This document shows, piece by piece, positions 48,372-59,423 of a DNA stretch of 64,000 nucleotides. The stretch's first letter is position 1. Every line of letters starts with the position of its first letter. Both the position numbers and the translations under genes were made by a program. The DNA is from Streptomyces sp. TN58. Its GTDB lineage: Bacteria; Actinomycetota; Actinomycetes; Streptomycetales; Streptomycetaceae. The notes beneath the pieces are model-generated. The model was given only the letters and a program-made list of their open reading frames with translations, made no database searches and was not told the DNA's origin. The DNA is taken from the NCBI RefSeq assembly GCF_001941845.1, contig NZ_CP018870.1:6300001-6364000 (forward strand), in the 5' to 3' direction.

Positions 48372-49562
48372 TCAGGCGTCCGCGGGTACCGGCCGCCGCA
48401 GCAGGTACACGGCGGCGGCCCCGACCAGGGCGGCCATGCACGCGATGAACACCAGCCCGGCGCCCTCCAGGCCGATCGGGTCCACGAGCAGTCCCACGCC
48501 GATGACCGGTACGGAGATGCCCGCGTAGGCCACCACGAACAGCGTCGAGACCACCGCCGCGCGCCGGTCCGGCGGCGAGGCCGCGGCCACCGCCGCCAGC
48601 GCCCCCCTAAACGCCAGCCCCTGCCCGGCCCCGCCGACGACCGCGCTGGCCACCACCAGCGCCAGCAGGTCCCACACCAGGGCCCCGGCGAGCAGCGCGA
48701 GCCCGGCGATCAGCCCCGCGCAGCCCAGCGGCAGCGACCGCCCCACCCCGACCCGGCCGACCGCCAGCTGCCCGGCGGTCGAGGCGAAGAAGGCCAGTGC
48801 CACGACCAGCCCGCTGACCGCCCGGTCGTGCACGTCGAGGGACTGCGCGAGGAAGGCCGGACTGACCGAGGTGAACACCCCGAACAGCGCGAAGCCCGCG
48901 AACGCGGCGATCGCCGCCGGACCGAAGACGGACCGCACCTGAGGAGGCACGCCGGGCCGCTGCGGCCGTACGGTCCTCAGCGGCCGCCGCTCCCGCACGG
49001 TCTCCTCCAACCCCAGCACGACGGCCGCCGAGACGGCCACCAGGAGCAGGTGCACGGCGAACGGCAGGTACAGCGGCCAGGGCGCGTACTGCGCGAGCAC
49101 CCCCGCGAGAAGGGGCCCGCACCCCAGTCCGCCCATGTTGGCGGCCGTCGCCACGAACGTGGCCCGGGAGGCCCCGCCGGGCGGCGCCAGTTCCATCACG
49201 TAGACCGTGGCGGCTCCGGTGAACAGCCCGGCGGAGAGCCCCGACAGCAGCCGGCCGGCGTACAGCCAGCCCATCGCGGTGGCGCACAGGAAGCAGACGG
49301 CGCTGGCCGCGGAGAACCCCAGGCCCGCCAGTAGCACCGGCCGCCGGCCGACGGCGTCCGAGGCGTTGCCGGCCACCAGGAGCACACCGATGACCCCGAA
49401 GGCGTACACGGCGTACACGACCGTCACCACCAGCTCGGAGAACCCGAACTTCTCCTGGTAGAGGCCGTAGAGCGGGGTCGGCAGCGTGGTGCCGGCCATG
49501 CACACGGCGAACACCGCCCCGGCGAGCGAGCACTGGCGCCACCCTCGGCGATCACCGTCCAT
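48372..49562 (-). CDS. MFS transporter
   Basis: A 396-residue major facilitator with twelve predicted helices. The loop 2-3 signature appears as GNASDAVGRRPVLLAG, and the central cytoplasmic loop contains RERRPLRTVRPQRP. It resembles drug/proton antiporters. Substrate unknown. The ATG at 49562 is followed immediately by the start of the first helix. The neighbours are gap (convergent) and the Nudix gene (same strand, 42-bp gap), which may be transcribed with it. Confidence 0.88.
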   Translation of the reverse strand: MDGDRRGWRQCSLAGAVFAVCMAGTTLPTPLYGLYQEKFGFSELVVTVVYAVYAFGVIGVLLVAGNASDAVGRRPVLLAGLGFSAASAVCFLCATAMGWLYAGRLLSGLSAGLFTGAATVYVMELAPPGGASRATFVATAANMGGLGCGPLLAGVLAQYAPWPLYLPFAVHLLLVAVSAAVVLGLEETVRERRPLRTVRPQRPGVPPQVRSVFGPAAIAAFAGFALFGVFTSVSPAFLAQSLDVHDRAVSGLVVALAFFASTAGQLAVGRVGVGRSLPLGCAGLIAGLALLAGALVWDLLALVVASAVVGGAGQGLAFRGALAAVAAASPPDRRAAVVSTLFVVAYAGISVPVIGVGLLVDPIGLEGAGLVFIACMAALVGAAAVYLLRRPVPADA

Positions 49563-49604
49563 GCCGCCGACGGTAACCCGGCACCCGCGGGCCCGCAGGA
49601 CGGC

Positions 49605-50639
49605 TCAGGGGCGGCCCGCGTGGAGTTCCAACGGACCGGTGCCGTCGGCCCGGGCGTCGAGGCACGCCGTGATCTGGCGCCGCAGCACACCCTTGACCAG
49701 GCCGGGAAGCTCCTCGCGCGGGACGGTGCGCCACTGGAGGAGCTCGGTGGGGTCCAGCCGGATCCGGGCCAGGGTGGGGGCGTCGAGGACGCCGCCGTCG
49801 TAGAGGAAGCGGATACGGGCCGGGCGGCCGGGCTTGTGCGACCAGTTCACGGCGAGCAGGCGGCCCGGGGCCAGGTCGAGGCCCAGCTCCTCGCGGACCT
49901 CCCGCCGGGCCGCGGCGCGCGGGATCTCGCCGAGGTCGCTGTCGATGCCGCCGCCCGGCAGGTTCCAGCGGTCGGTACGGCCGTACGCGGGCTGCACCAG
50001 CAGGATCCCCCCGTCGGCGGCGGTGAACACCACACTCGCCGCGGTCAGCGCCTTCGGCCGGCTGGCCCGGTGGCTGGCCGCGTCGAGCGCGCCCGCGTGC
50101 TCCAGGGCCGCCCGCCGGGCCGGATCCAGACCGGCCGGGGAGCCCGGCTGGGGCACACCGTCGACCAAGTGGGCGAAGGAACCGGTGTGCAGGGCCGCCA
50201 GTCCCGCGCGCAGCCGGGGCGCGATCCGGTCGGGCAGCACCGCGCAGGCCTCCTCCGGCCGCAGCCAGCGCGCCTCGGTGATCTCGCCGTCGGCGAACGC
50301 GATCGCCGCGGCCTCCCCGGGGGAGAGCGGCCCGACGAGGTGGACGTGCACGATCAGGGAACGGCCGAGCCGGCCGGGCGGCCGCGAGTCCACCGCCAGC
50401 AGCCGGCCGACCGGCACCCCGAGGTCCAGCTCCTCCCGCAGCTCGCGGGCCAGCCCCTGCTCCGGCGTCTCGGTGTCCTCCACCGTGCCGCCCGGCAGCT
50501 CCAGGTCCGCCTTGTACGAGGTGGTCAGTACGAGCACCCGCCCGCGGGTGTCCAGGACGATCCCGGTGGCGGCCACGAGCGGCGCCGGCTGCGCGGCGTA
50601 GTAGGCGCGCACCGCGTCGGGGGAGGGGCGGTCGGGCAC
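49605..50639 (-). CDS. Tandem Nudix hydrolase
   Basis: A 344-residue protein with two Nudix domains. The first box reads GGTVEDTETPEQGLARELRE then ELDL, with Asp where the final Gly is usual. The second, GGGIDSDLGEIPRAAARREV then REELGL, has two extra residues in the first loop. The domains may act on different nucleotides, or one may be regulatory. GTG at 50639 is chosen because AGGAG lies six bases upstream; the longer TTG start at 50669 has no ribosome site. It lies just upstream of the MFS gene on the same strand. Confidence 0.85.
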   Translation of the reverse strand: MPDRPSPDAVRAYYAAQPAPLVAATGIVLDTRGRVLVLTTSYKADLELPGGTVEDTETPEQGLARELREELDLGVPVGRLLAVDSRPPGRLGRSLIVHVHLVGPLSPGEAAAIAFADGEITEARWLRPEEACAVLPDRIAPRLRAGLAALHTGSFAHLVDGVPQPGSPAGLDPARRAALEHAGALDAASHRASRPKALTAASVVFTAADGGILLVQPAYGRTDRWNLPGGGIDSDLGEIPRAAARREVREELGLDLAPGRLLAVNWSHKPGRPARIRFLYDGGVLDAPTLARIRLDPTELLQWRTVPREELPGLVKGVLRRQITACLDARADGTGPLELHAGRP

Positions 50640-50775
50640 GGCGGGCTCCTGGGCTCGGGTCTTCGGCAAGCACTATGCCGGTCCGCCGTGCGGACACGGC
50701 CGCCGACATGCGGGTGCCGGGCGCCGTCCGGCCCCGGGTCCGCGGGCCCGGCGCGGGTGCGGTCGCAACACCCCC

Positions 50776-51399
50776 CTAGGCGCGGGCCAGGAGGAGGCCG
50801 CCCATGGTGACCATCGTCGCGGCGACGAAGCCGTCCATGACCCGCCAGGCCGAGGGGCGGGCGAGCAGTCCGCTCAGCAGCCGGGCCCCGTAGCCCAGGC
50901 CGGCGAACCAGGTCAGGCTGGCCAGGCCGGCCCCCACGCCGAAGGCCCAGCGCAGGTCGCCCCGGTCGGCGGCGAGGGATCCGACGAGCAGCACGGTGTC
51001 GAGGTAGACGTGCGGGTTGAGCCAGGTCATGGCCAGGCAGGTCAGCACGGCCCGGCGGGCTGATCCGGCGGCGGCCCCCTCCGCGGTGAGGGCGGCCCCG
51101 GGGACGGGCCGCAGCACCCGGCGCGCGGCGAGCACCCCGTAGCAGACGAGGAAGGCGCCCCCGGCCAGCCCCACGGCGGTCAGCGCGGCCGGCCAGGCGG
51201 TCACGAAGGCCCCGACGCCGGCCACGCCGAGGGCGATGAGGAGCGCGTCGGAGACGGCGCAGATGGCGACCACGGCGAGGACCGCGTGCCGGCGCACGCC
51301 CTGGCGGAGGACGAAGGCGTTCTGCGCGCCGATGGCGACGATGAGGGAGAGCCCGGTGCCGAAGCCGGCCAGGGCGGCGGTGGTGATGCCGTGTGTCAT
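50776..51399 (-). CDS. LysE/ArgO-family amino acid exporter
   Basis: A 207-residue exporter with six hydrophobic helices. The N-terminal segment GLSLIVAIGAQNAFVLRQG is the hallmark of LysE and ArgO, which expel lysine or arginine. TWLNPHVYLDTVLL is a second conserved block. It is divergent from a LysR-family gene 69 bases away, the arrangement of lysE-lysG and argO-argP, so the regulator probably induces it when basic amino acids accumulate. Confidence 0.92.
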   Translation of the reverse strand: MTHGITTAALAGFGTGLSLIVAIGAQNAFVLRQGVRRHAVLAVVAICAVSDALLIALGVAGVGAFVTAWPAALTAVGLAGGAFLVCYGVLAARRVLRPVPGAALTAEGAAAGSARRAVLTCLAMTWLNPHVYLDTVLLVGSLAADRGDLRWAFGVGAGLASLTWFAGLGYGARLLSGLLARPSAWRVMDGFVAATMVTMGGLLLARA

Positions 51400-51468
51400 G
51401 CCTCCGACCGTAGGCAGCCGACCCCTTTCAGTACAGCTAAAGATTTTTACGTACCATTAGCGACCGTG
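51400..51468. promoter_or_regulatory. Divergent promoter/operator of the LysE exporter and its LysR regulator
   Basis: A 69-bp region with an AT-rich core (CAGCTAAAGATTTTTACG, then TACCATTAG) that stands out in this GC-rich sequence. LysR regulators bind AT-rich imperfect dyads in such positions, so this should carry overlapping promoters and the regulator site. Confidence 0.65.
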
Positions 51469-52377
51469 ATGGACGAACTTCCTCTGGACCAGGTGCGCAC
51501 CCTCCTCGCCGTGGTCGACGAGGGCACCTTCGACGCCGCCGCGGCCGCCCTGCACGTGACGCCCTCGGCGGTCAGCCAGCGCGTCAAGGCCCTGGAACAG
51601 CGCACCGGCCGCGTCCTGCTCATGCGGACCAAACCGGTGCGGGCGACGGAATCCGGCGAGGTGGTGGTCCGCTTCGCCCGGCAGCTGGCCAGGCTGGAGC
51701 GGGACGCGCGCGCCGAGCTGGGCATGGCCGACGAGCGGGGCCCCGTACGGCTGCCCATCGCGGTGAACGCCGACTCCCTCGCGACCTGGTTCCTGCCGGC
51801 GCTGACGAGGGTCCCGCAGGATCCGCCGATCTGCATCGAGCTGCACCGTGAGGACGAGTCGCACACGACGGCCCTGTTGCGCGAGGGGCAGGTCATGGCC
51901 GCGGTGACCTCCTCACCGGATCCGGTGGCCGGGTGCAGCGTGCGGGTGCTGGGACTGGCCCGCTACCTGCCCGCGGCCAGCCCCGCCTTCGCCGCCCGGT
52001 ACCTGACGGGCACGCCGGAGAGGGACCTGCGCCGGGCTCCCACGATCGTCTTCGACCGCAAGGACGACCTCCAGGACGCCTTCGTCCGCTCCCTGACCGG
52101 GGACGGCGCGGCCGGGGCGGGGCCCGTGCGGCACCACGTGCCGACGTCGGAGGGCTTCCGCGACGCGGTCGTCGCCGGGCTGGGGTGGGGGCTGGTACCC
52201 GAACAGCAGGCGGGCCCGCTGGTGCGCGCGGGTGAGCTGGTGCTGGTGGTGCCCCGGCGGCCGTTGGACGTACCGCTGTACTGGCAGCAGTGGAAGCTGG
52301 ACTCGCCGGCCCTGTCGCTGGTGGCCGACGTCGTCGCGGCGGCGGCCGCGGAGGCGCTGCGCAAGGCTTCGGCCTGA
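51469..52377 (+). CDS. LysR-family regulator, ArgP/LysG type
   Basis: A 302-residue LysR regulator. The N-terminal HTH is LDQVRTLLAVVDEGTFDAAAAALH with the recognition helix in TPSAVSQRVKALEQR. The remainder is the two-lobed effector domain. The neighbouring LysE-type exporter and the ArgP-like sequence SAVSQRVKALE point to lysine or arginine as effector. ATG 51469 is used; GTG 51466 is directly before it in the same frame. Confidence 0.92.
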   Translation: MDELPLDQVRTLLAVVDEGTFDAAAAALHVTPSAVSQRVKALEQRTGRVLLMRTKPVRATESGEVVVRFARQLARLERDARAELGMADERGPVRLPIAVNADSLATWFLPALTRVPQDPPICIELHREDESHTTALLREGQVMAAVTSSPDPVAGCSVRVLGLARYLPAASPAFAARYLTGTPERDLRRAPTIVFDRKDDLQDAFVRSLTGDGAAGAGPVRHHVPTSEGFRDAVVAGLGWGLVPEQQAGPLVRAGELVLVVPRRPLDVPLYWQQWKLDSPALSLVADVVAAAAAEALRKASA

Positions 52378-52440
52378 CGGCGGGCGGCGTGACGGCGGGC
52401 GGCGTGACCGCGGCCGGGGGTGACCGCGGCCGGGGTGACC
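52375..52440 (+). repeat. Short tandem repeats beginning at the LysR stop codon
   Basis: Two 15-base copies of TGACGGCGGGCGGCG (52375 and 52390) are followed by TGACCGCGGCCGGGGG, TGACCGCGGCCGGGG and TGACC. Every unit begins with TGA, so the first copy includes the LysR stop. The array fills much of the gap to the next gene. Confidence 0.8.
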
Positions 52441-52478
52441 GCGAGGGCCGGCGCGGCCGGCGCATAGGCTTCCCGGCC

Positions 52479-52871
52479 ATGGAGTCCTACACGATCGGCC
52501 AGGCCGCCCGGCTGCTCGGCGTCAGTGCCGACACCGCCCGGCGCTGGGCGGACGCCGAACGCTTCCCCACCCGCCGCGAGGGCGCCCGCAGGATGGTGGA
52601 CGGGCCGGATTTGGCCGCGTTCTGCGTCGAGGCCGCGCAGGAGGCCGCCGACGGCGAGGAGGCCGCCCGTACCTCGGCGCGCAACGCCTTCCCGGGGATC
52701 GTCACCGGCGTGAAGCTGGGCACGGTCGACGCGCAGGTGGAGATCCAGGCCGGCCCGCACCGCATCGTGGCGCTGCTGACGCGCGAGGCGGTGGAGGAAC
52801 TCGGCCTGGAGGTGGGCGCGCGGGCCACCGCGCGGGTCAAGTCGACCAGCGTCTTCGTCGACCGGGCCTGA
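52479..52871 (+). CDS. HTH-TOBE (Mop-type) molybdate-responsive protein
   Basis: A 130-residue protein in two parts. Residues 3-50 are a MerR/excisionase-type HTH (TIGQAARLLGVSADTARRWA). Residues 65-130 are a Mop/TOBE domain (ARNAFPGIVTGVKLGTVDAQVEI) of the sort that binds molybdate or tungstate. Such proteins are candidate regulators or intracellular stores of molybdate. No molybdate transporter is adjacent in the window. ATG 52479 gives the conserved start MESYTIGQAA. Confidence 0.85.
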   Translation: MESYTIGQAARLLGVSADTARRWADAERFPTRREGARRMVDGPDLAAFCVEAAQEAADGEEAARTSARNAFPGIVTGVKLGTVDAQVEIQAGPHRIVALLTREAVEELGLEVGARATARVKSTSVFVDRA

Positions 52872-52881
52872 GGCCCCCGGA

Positions 52882-52961
52882 CCGGCCCCCGGCCGCCCAC
52901 CCCCACCGGCCCCCGGCCGCCCAGCCCCACCAGCCCCCGGCCCAGCCCCACCGGCCCCCGG
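52882..52961. repeat. GC-rich tandem repeat between the Mop-type and CorA genes
   Basis: Two 24-base copies of a CCGGCCCCCGGCCGCCCA-CCCCCA-type unit (52882 and 52906) are followed by a 21-base shortened copy (52930) and an 11-base partial copy (52951). All-C/G content and unit-length variation suggest slippage. Confidence 0.8.
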
Positions 52962-53034
52962 AACCCCGGCGCCCGGCGGGGGGTGCGGCGACGATGGCAG
53001 ACTGGCCGCTGATCCGCCGAAGGGGAGTACGCCG

Positions 53035-54123
53035 TTGTCCATGTTCAGCAACCTGCGCCGGGCCGTGCGCCGCGGCTACCGGCGGGCCGTCGACCTCAGC
53101 CACCCCGCCCGCTCCCCGCTCGGCAGCTCGGTGGTCAACTGCCTGGTCTACCGGGACGGGGTGCGGCAGGAGGACTGCGCGGAGGCCGAGGAGGCGCTGC
53201 GCCGGGTCCGCAAGACGGGTGACGGCTTCGTCTGGATCGGCCTGCACGAGCCGGCGCAGTCCGAACTCGCCGGGCTCGCCGAACTGTTCGGCCTGCACCC
53301 CCTCGCCGTCGAGGACGCCGTGCACGCGCACCAGCGTCCCAAGGTGGAGCGCTACGGCGACACGCTGTTCTCCGTCTTCCGGACCGTGCGCTACGTCGAG
53401 CACGAGGAACTGACCGCGACCAGCGAGGTGGTGGAGACCGGGGAGCTGATGGCCTTCACCGGCCATGACTTCGTCATCACCATCCGGCACGGCGGCCGTG
53501 GCACCCTCGGTCCGGTCCGCGAGGAGCTGGAAGCCGCCCCGGAGCAGCTGGCCAAGGGCCCCGCGGCGGTCCTGCACGCCGTCGTCGACCACGTGGTCGA
53601 CGACTACACGGCCGTCACGGACGCCGTCCAGAACGACATCGACGCCGTCGAGACCGCGGTGTTCAGCGAGAACGGCGGCCGCGGCGACGCCGGCCGGATC
53701 TACCAGCTCAAGCGTGAACTCCTCCAGCTGCGGCGGGCGGTGGCCCCGCTGGGCCGCCCGCTGGAGCAGCTGGCCACCCAGCCGATACCGGTCATCCCGC
53801 CGGAGATCCGCGCGTACTTCCGGGACGTGGCCGACCACGTGACCCGGGCCACCGAGCAGATCGGCGCCTACGACAACCTCCTGGACTCCATCCTCCAGGC
53901 CCACCTCGCGCAGGTGACGGTCGCTCAGAACGAGGACATGCGCAAGATCACGGCCTGGGCGGCGATCGTGGCCGTCCCCACCATGGTCTGCGGGGTCTAC
54001 GGCATGAACTTCGACCACATGCCGGAACTGCACTGGACGTACGGCTACCCGCTCGTCCTCGGCGTCATGGCGCTCGCCTGCTTCGTCATCCACCGGGGCT
54101 TCCGCCGCAACGGCTGGCTCTGA
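53035..54123 (+). CDS. corA: CorA-family magnesium/cobalt transporter
   Basis: A 362-residue divalent-cation channel. The pore signature GMN is present in VYGMNFDHMPEL, between two C-terminal transmembrane helices, after a long cytoplasmic alpha/beta and coiled-coil region. The fourteen or so residues before the first conserved strand are Arg-rich. The start is taken as TTG 53035 because AAGGGGAG lies seven bases upstream; ATG 53041 two codons later is too distant from it. It is monocistronic. Confidence 0.92.
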   Translation: MSMFSNLRRAVRRGYRRAVDLSHPARSPLGSSVVNCLVYRDGVRQEDCAEAEEALRRVRKTGDGFVWIGLHEPAQSELAGLAELFGLHPLAVEDAVHAHQRPKVERYGDTLFSVFRTVRYVEHEELTATSEVVETGELMAFTGHDFVITIRHGGRGTLGPVREELEAAPEQLAKGPAAVLHAVVDHVVDDYTAVTDAVQNDIDAVETAVFSENGGRGDAGRIYQLKRELLQLRRAVAPLGRPLEQLATQPIPVIPPEIRAYFRDVADHVTRATEQIGAYDNLLDSILQAHLAQVTVAQNEDMRKITAWAAIVAVPTMVCGVYGMNFDHMPELHWTYGYPLVLGVMALACFVIHRGFRRNGWL

Positions 54124-54200
54124 ACCGGCCCGCCGACAGGCCGGTTCAGAGCCGCGAGGCCGAACGCGCCCGGTGGTTCGCGAGGGGCGCGGCGGCGGTC

Positions 54201-54236
54201 TTGAGCCGTCTCCGGGTCTGGCAATAAGGTTTCCTA
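54201..54236 (+). promoter_or_regulatory. Chitosanase promoter with a CsnR-like operator
   Basis: TTGAGC (54201-54206) and TAAGGT (54225-54230) are separated by 18 bases. The -10 overlaps AAGGTTTCCT, an imperfect dyad close to the GAAAGTTTCCT box at which the ROK-family repressor CsnR controls chitosanase genes in S. lividans. Chitosan oligomers would then induce the gene. The csnR gene is not in the window. Confidence 0.6.
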
Positions 54237-54274
54237 ACCGATCCAGGACGCCTCAACTCCCCCAGGGAGGCCTC

Positions 54275-55108
54275 GTGTTCACTTTCCGTCGCAGGATGCT
54301 GGCGGCCGGAGCCCTGTTCGGCAGTGCGCTCCTCGCCGTACCCGTCGCCGCCCACGCCACCGCCGCGACCCCGCCCGCCACCGCCCGTGAGGCGGCCGCC
54401 GCGGGGCTCGACGACCCGGCGAAGAAGGAGATCGCCATGCGGCTCGTCTCCAGCGCGGAGAACTCCTCGCTGGACTGGAAGGCGCAGTACAAGTACATCG
54501 AGGACATAGGCGACGGCCGCGGGTACACCGGCGGCATCATCGGCTTCTGCTCCGGCACCGGCGACATGCTCGACCTCGTCGAGTACTACACGCAGATCAA
54601 GCCGGGCAACGTCCTCGCCAAGTACCTGCCCGCCCTACGCCAGGTCGACGGCAGCGACTCGCACGCCGGACTCGACCCGGACTTCACCGGGGACTGGGCG
54701 AAGGCCGCCCAGGACGCCGAGTTCAGGAAGGCCCAGGACCACGAGCGCGACCGGGTCTACTTCAACCCCTCCGTGAAGCAGGGCAAGTCGGACGGCGTCG
54801 GCGTCCTCGGCCAGTTCGTCTACTACGACGCCACCGTGATGCACGGCGACGGCACCGACCCCACCAGCTTCCGCAACATCCGCAAGCGCGCCCTGTCGAA
54901 GGCCAAGCCCCCGTCCCAGGGCGGCAGTGAGACCGCCTGGCTGAACGCCTTCCTCGACGCGCGGGTGTGGGCGATGAAGCAGGAGGAGGCGCACAGCGAC
55001 ACCAGCCGGGTCGACACCGCGCAGCGGGTCTTCCTCAGGAAGGGAAACCTGAACCTCGACACCCCGCTCGACTGGAAGGTCTACGGCGACTCGTTCCACA
55101 TCGGCTGA
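54275..55108 (+). CDS. csn: Secreted GH46 chitosanase
   Basis: A 277-residue chitosanase. The signal peptide has an Arg-rich start (TFRRRM), a hydrophobic core and an AHATA-type cleavage region near residue 35; the double-Arg start is compatible with Sec or Tat export. The GH46 catalytic Glu is in SSAENSSLDW, and the catalytic Asp in IEDIGDGRGYTGG, in the order known for the Streptomyces N174 enzyme. It cuts beta-1,4-glucosamine chains outside the cell. GTG 54275 is preceded by GGGAGG. A likely CsnR box lies in the promoter. Confidence 0.95.
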   Translation: MFTFRRRMLAAGALFGSALLAVPVAAHATAATPPATAREAAAAGLDDPAKKEIAMRLVSSAENSSLDWKAQYKYIEDIGDGRGYTGGIIGFCSGTGDMLDLVEYYTQIKPGNVLAKYLPALRQVDGSDSHAGLDPDFTGDWAKAAQDAEFRKAQDHERDRVYFNPSVKQGKSDGVGVLGQFVYYDATVMHGDGTDPTSFRNIRKRALSKAKPPSQGGSETAWLNAFLDARVWAMKQEEAHSDTSRVDTAQRVFLRKGNLNLDTPLDWKVYGDSFHIG

Positions 55109-55321
55109 CGGGTCCGCGGGCACGCGGGGCGGGGCGCGGCGGGGTGTCGCGAGGCGGTAACGATGTGAGTAACGATCCGGGTGGCTCCCGGGGTGTCAAG
55201 TAGGCCTCGTGTGCGGACGATTCGGACGTCCGGGGACATGGCGCCGCCGCTGTGTCCCGAACGCATAACTCCGGTGCCGGAAATCGGACGGTCCGGCCGA
55301 TTCGCCTTCCCCGCAAGTGGC

Positions 55322-55350
55322 TTGACCGCGACGTAAGGGGGGCATAAGTT
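55322..55350 (+). promoter_or_regulatory. Promoter of the DUF805 gene
   Basis: TTGACC (55322-55327) and TAAGTT (55345-55350) at an ideal 17-base spacing, 57 bases before the ATG. This is the best match to the housekeeping sigma-70 consensus that I found in the window. Confidence 0.7.
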
Positions 55351-55406
55351 CTGCCCCGGCTTGCTCCAGCAGGACGGGCCGAACCAACCGTCCTCTGGGG
55401 GGACCC

Positions 55407-55760
55407 ATGAACTACTACCTCGATGTCCTGAAGAAGTACGCCGACTTCTCCGGCCGCGCGCGCCGCCAGGAGTACTGGATGTTCGTACTCTTCCAGATCG
55501 CCGCGATCATCGTCGTCTCGATCCTGGACGCCGTCCTCGGCACGGCCCCGTGGCTGTACGCGCTCTACGCGCTCGGCACCCTCCTCCCCAACCTGGCCGT
55601 CGCCGTGCGCCGCCTGCACGACATCGGCAAGTCCGGCTGGTGGCTGCTCATCTCCCTCGTGCCCTTCGTCGGCGGCATCTGGCTGCTCGTCCTGCTGGCC
55701 ACCGCCGGCCAGCAGCAGCCGAACCAGTACGGCCAGGACCCGAAGGTCCTCGCCGCCTGA
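55407..55760 (+). CDS. DUF805 membrane protein
   Basis: A 117-residue inner-membrane protein with the family hallmarks: FSGRARRQEYWMFVLFQ at the N-terminus and AVRRLHDIGKSGWWLLI in the middle. Three to four helices are predicted. The family has no established function. The ATG follows a G-rich ribosome site (CTGGGGGG). It lies alone between the chitosanase and icd. Confidence 0.92.
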   Translation: MNYYLDVLKKYADFSGRARRQEYWMFVLFQIAAIIVVSILDAVLGTAPWLYALYALGTLLPNLAVAVRRLHDIGKSGWWLLISLVPFVGGIWLLVLLATAGQQQPNQYGQDPKVLAA

Positions 55761-55947
55761 TCAGGCGCACGGGCCCGATCGCGGCCTGACCGCAGGAGCG
55801 TCGCCCCGGCCGGAAACGGCCGCGGGCGGCGCTCTCGCCGTTTGCAGGGGCGCCGGAGCCGCTTCCGGGGCCCGCCGGAGCCCGCGTGACGTGCGTCTCC
55901 CCGACTGGCGGCCGGGGGCTGTGCTGACCGGCCCGATCACGAGATAT

Positions 55948-58223
<2,276 letters not shown>

Positions 58224-58239
58224 CACCCGTTGACGCGCT

Positions 58240-58274
58240 CCGCCCCGGCCCGGCCCCGTGCCCGGCCGGGGCGG
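58240..58274. terminator. Terminator after icd
   Basis: A perfect 11-bp stem, CCGCCCCGGCC and complement, with a 13-base loop, between convergent genes. It can serve both directions. Confidence 0.75.
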
Positions 58275-58311
58275 ACCCGTTACCGGCTCATCTCCCGGAT
58301 CCCTTTGCCGG

Positions 58312-58776
58312 TCAGAGCCGGTGGATGCGCTCCTGGTCGAACGCCAGCGGCGACCGGCCGGCGGCCAGGATCCGCAGCCCGGGCGCCACGGACAGCAGCG
58401 TGCGCAGCCAGGCCACGGCGTCCTGGCCGAGCTGCTCGGTGCCGTCCAGGACCAGCAGCATGTCCCGCTCGGCCAGCCAGGACGCGGTGTACGCCGTCGT
58501 CCCGCACGGCAGGGCCGGCACGCCGGGTACGGAGCCCAGTTCGGCCGTCAGTTCGCGGACCCCGTAGCCGCCCTCCAGCGGGTCGAGGTCGACGACCGCG
58601 ACCCCGTCGTAGAAGTTGGACGCCAGCCGCCGCGCGATCTCCCGCACCAGCAGGCTCCGCGGCTCGCGGAACCCGCCCGCCACGGTGAGCACCCGCCCCC
58701 GCCGGACAGCGGTGAGCAGCCGGGACATCTCGGCGGACGTCGCCGGGAGCCGCGCGGTCGACCCTGATTCCCTCAT
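58312..58776 (-). CDS. Stand-alone fragment of a STAND/LuxR-type ATPase, P-loop lost
   Basis: A 154-residue protein resembling the N-terminal ATPase segment of AfsR/LuxR-type regulators. The Walker B region MLLVLDGTEQL and the following APGLRILAAGRSPLA match the usual LLVLDNCEHL and APGLRVLATSREPL. The P-loop site reads VAGGFREPRSLLV and has lost the Gly-Lys-Ser/Thr. The rest of the ATPase, the tetratricopeptide part and the DNA-binding domain are absent. It is either a decayed remnant or a small non-catalytic adaptor. ATG 58776 is used; ATG 58794 is an alternative. Confidence 0.6.
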   Translation of the reverse strand: MRESGSTARLPATSAEMSRLLTAVRRGRVLTVAGGFREPRSLLVREIARRLASNFYDGVAVVDLDPLEGGYGVRELTAELGSVPGVPALPCGTTAYTASWLAERDMLLVLDGTEQLGQDAVAWLRTLLSVAPGLRILAAGRSPLAFDQERIHRL

Positions 58777-59423
58777 CGGCACGATGCCCCCCATCGCATG
58801 CGTGACCAGGCGCGGCCGCGTCTACAGGGATCTTTCGGCCGTGTGACGCTGATTATGCGCCACTTGGGCCGTATCGCTAGGGGAATGTCGCATTCCGATC
58901 GGCGGCTCAGCCGCCGCCCAGGTCAGGGCCGTCCGCGCGGCACCGTCGGGCCCCGCGTGGACGCACCGGGGCGGCGCCCGGCCGGGCGGGCGCTCTCGCG
59001 GCCCGGGTGGCGGACCCGCCGAACAGCGGCGCGCCTACGGGCCGGGCCTGTCCGGACCGTAGGCGCGGTTCCCCGCGGGGGTGGCCGTCCCTACCGCGGG
59101 GCGACGAACCGGTTCGGGCGGCAACGGCGCCCCGGTGTCCGCGCCCTGCGGCGCTCGCGCGGAGTCCGAACTCCCCTGCGAACGGCAGTCCCGCCTCCCG
59201 CACCCCGCCGACCCCCGGTAGCGCACCCGCGTACACCGCCTCGCGTACTGCGAGGCCCGTCGTCCTCCTCCCGCGAGCGAGCCGGAGGCGCCGAACCTGG
59301 CCCGGAGGCGGTGGAGCGCAGCCGCCCGCCCGGCCCCGCCCCTGGGAACGGTTGTCCGGAAGCCGGTAATGGGCTCTACTGCTGTCCAGCCCCCACCGGG
59401 GCGCAACCGCGGGAGGGACCAGA
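58777..59423. other. About 650 bp without a convincing gene
   Basis: Open frames exist on both strands but have Arg/Pro/Gly-biased translations with no domain features and look like high-GC noise. A perfect inverted repeat GGAATG-TCG-CATTCC at 58882-58896 lies upstream of a CATAAT element (minus strand, near 58853-58858) that could be a -10 for the STAND fragment. A weak promoter for the downstream glucanase may be TTGTCC (59352) and TCTACT (59375) at 17-base spacing. Confidence 0.6.
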
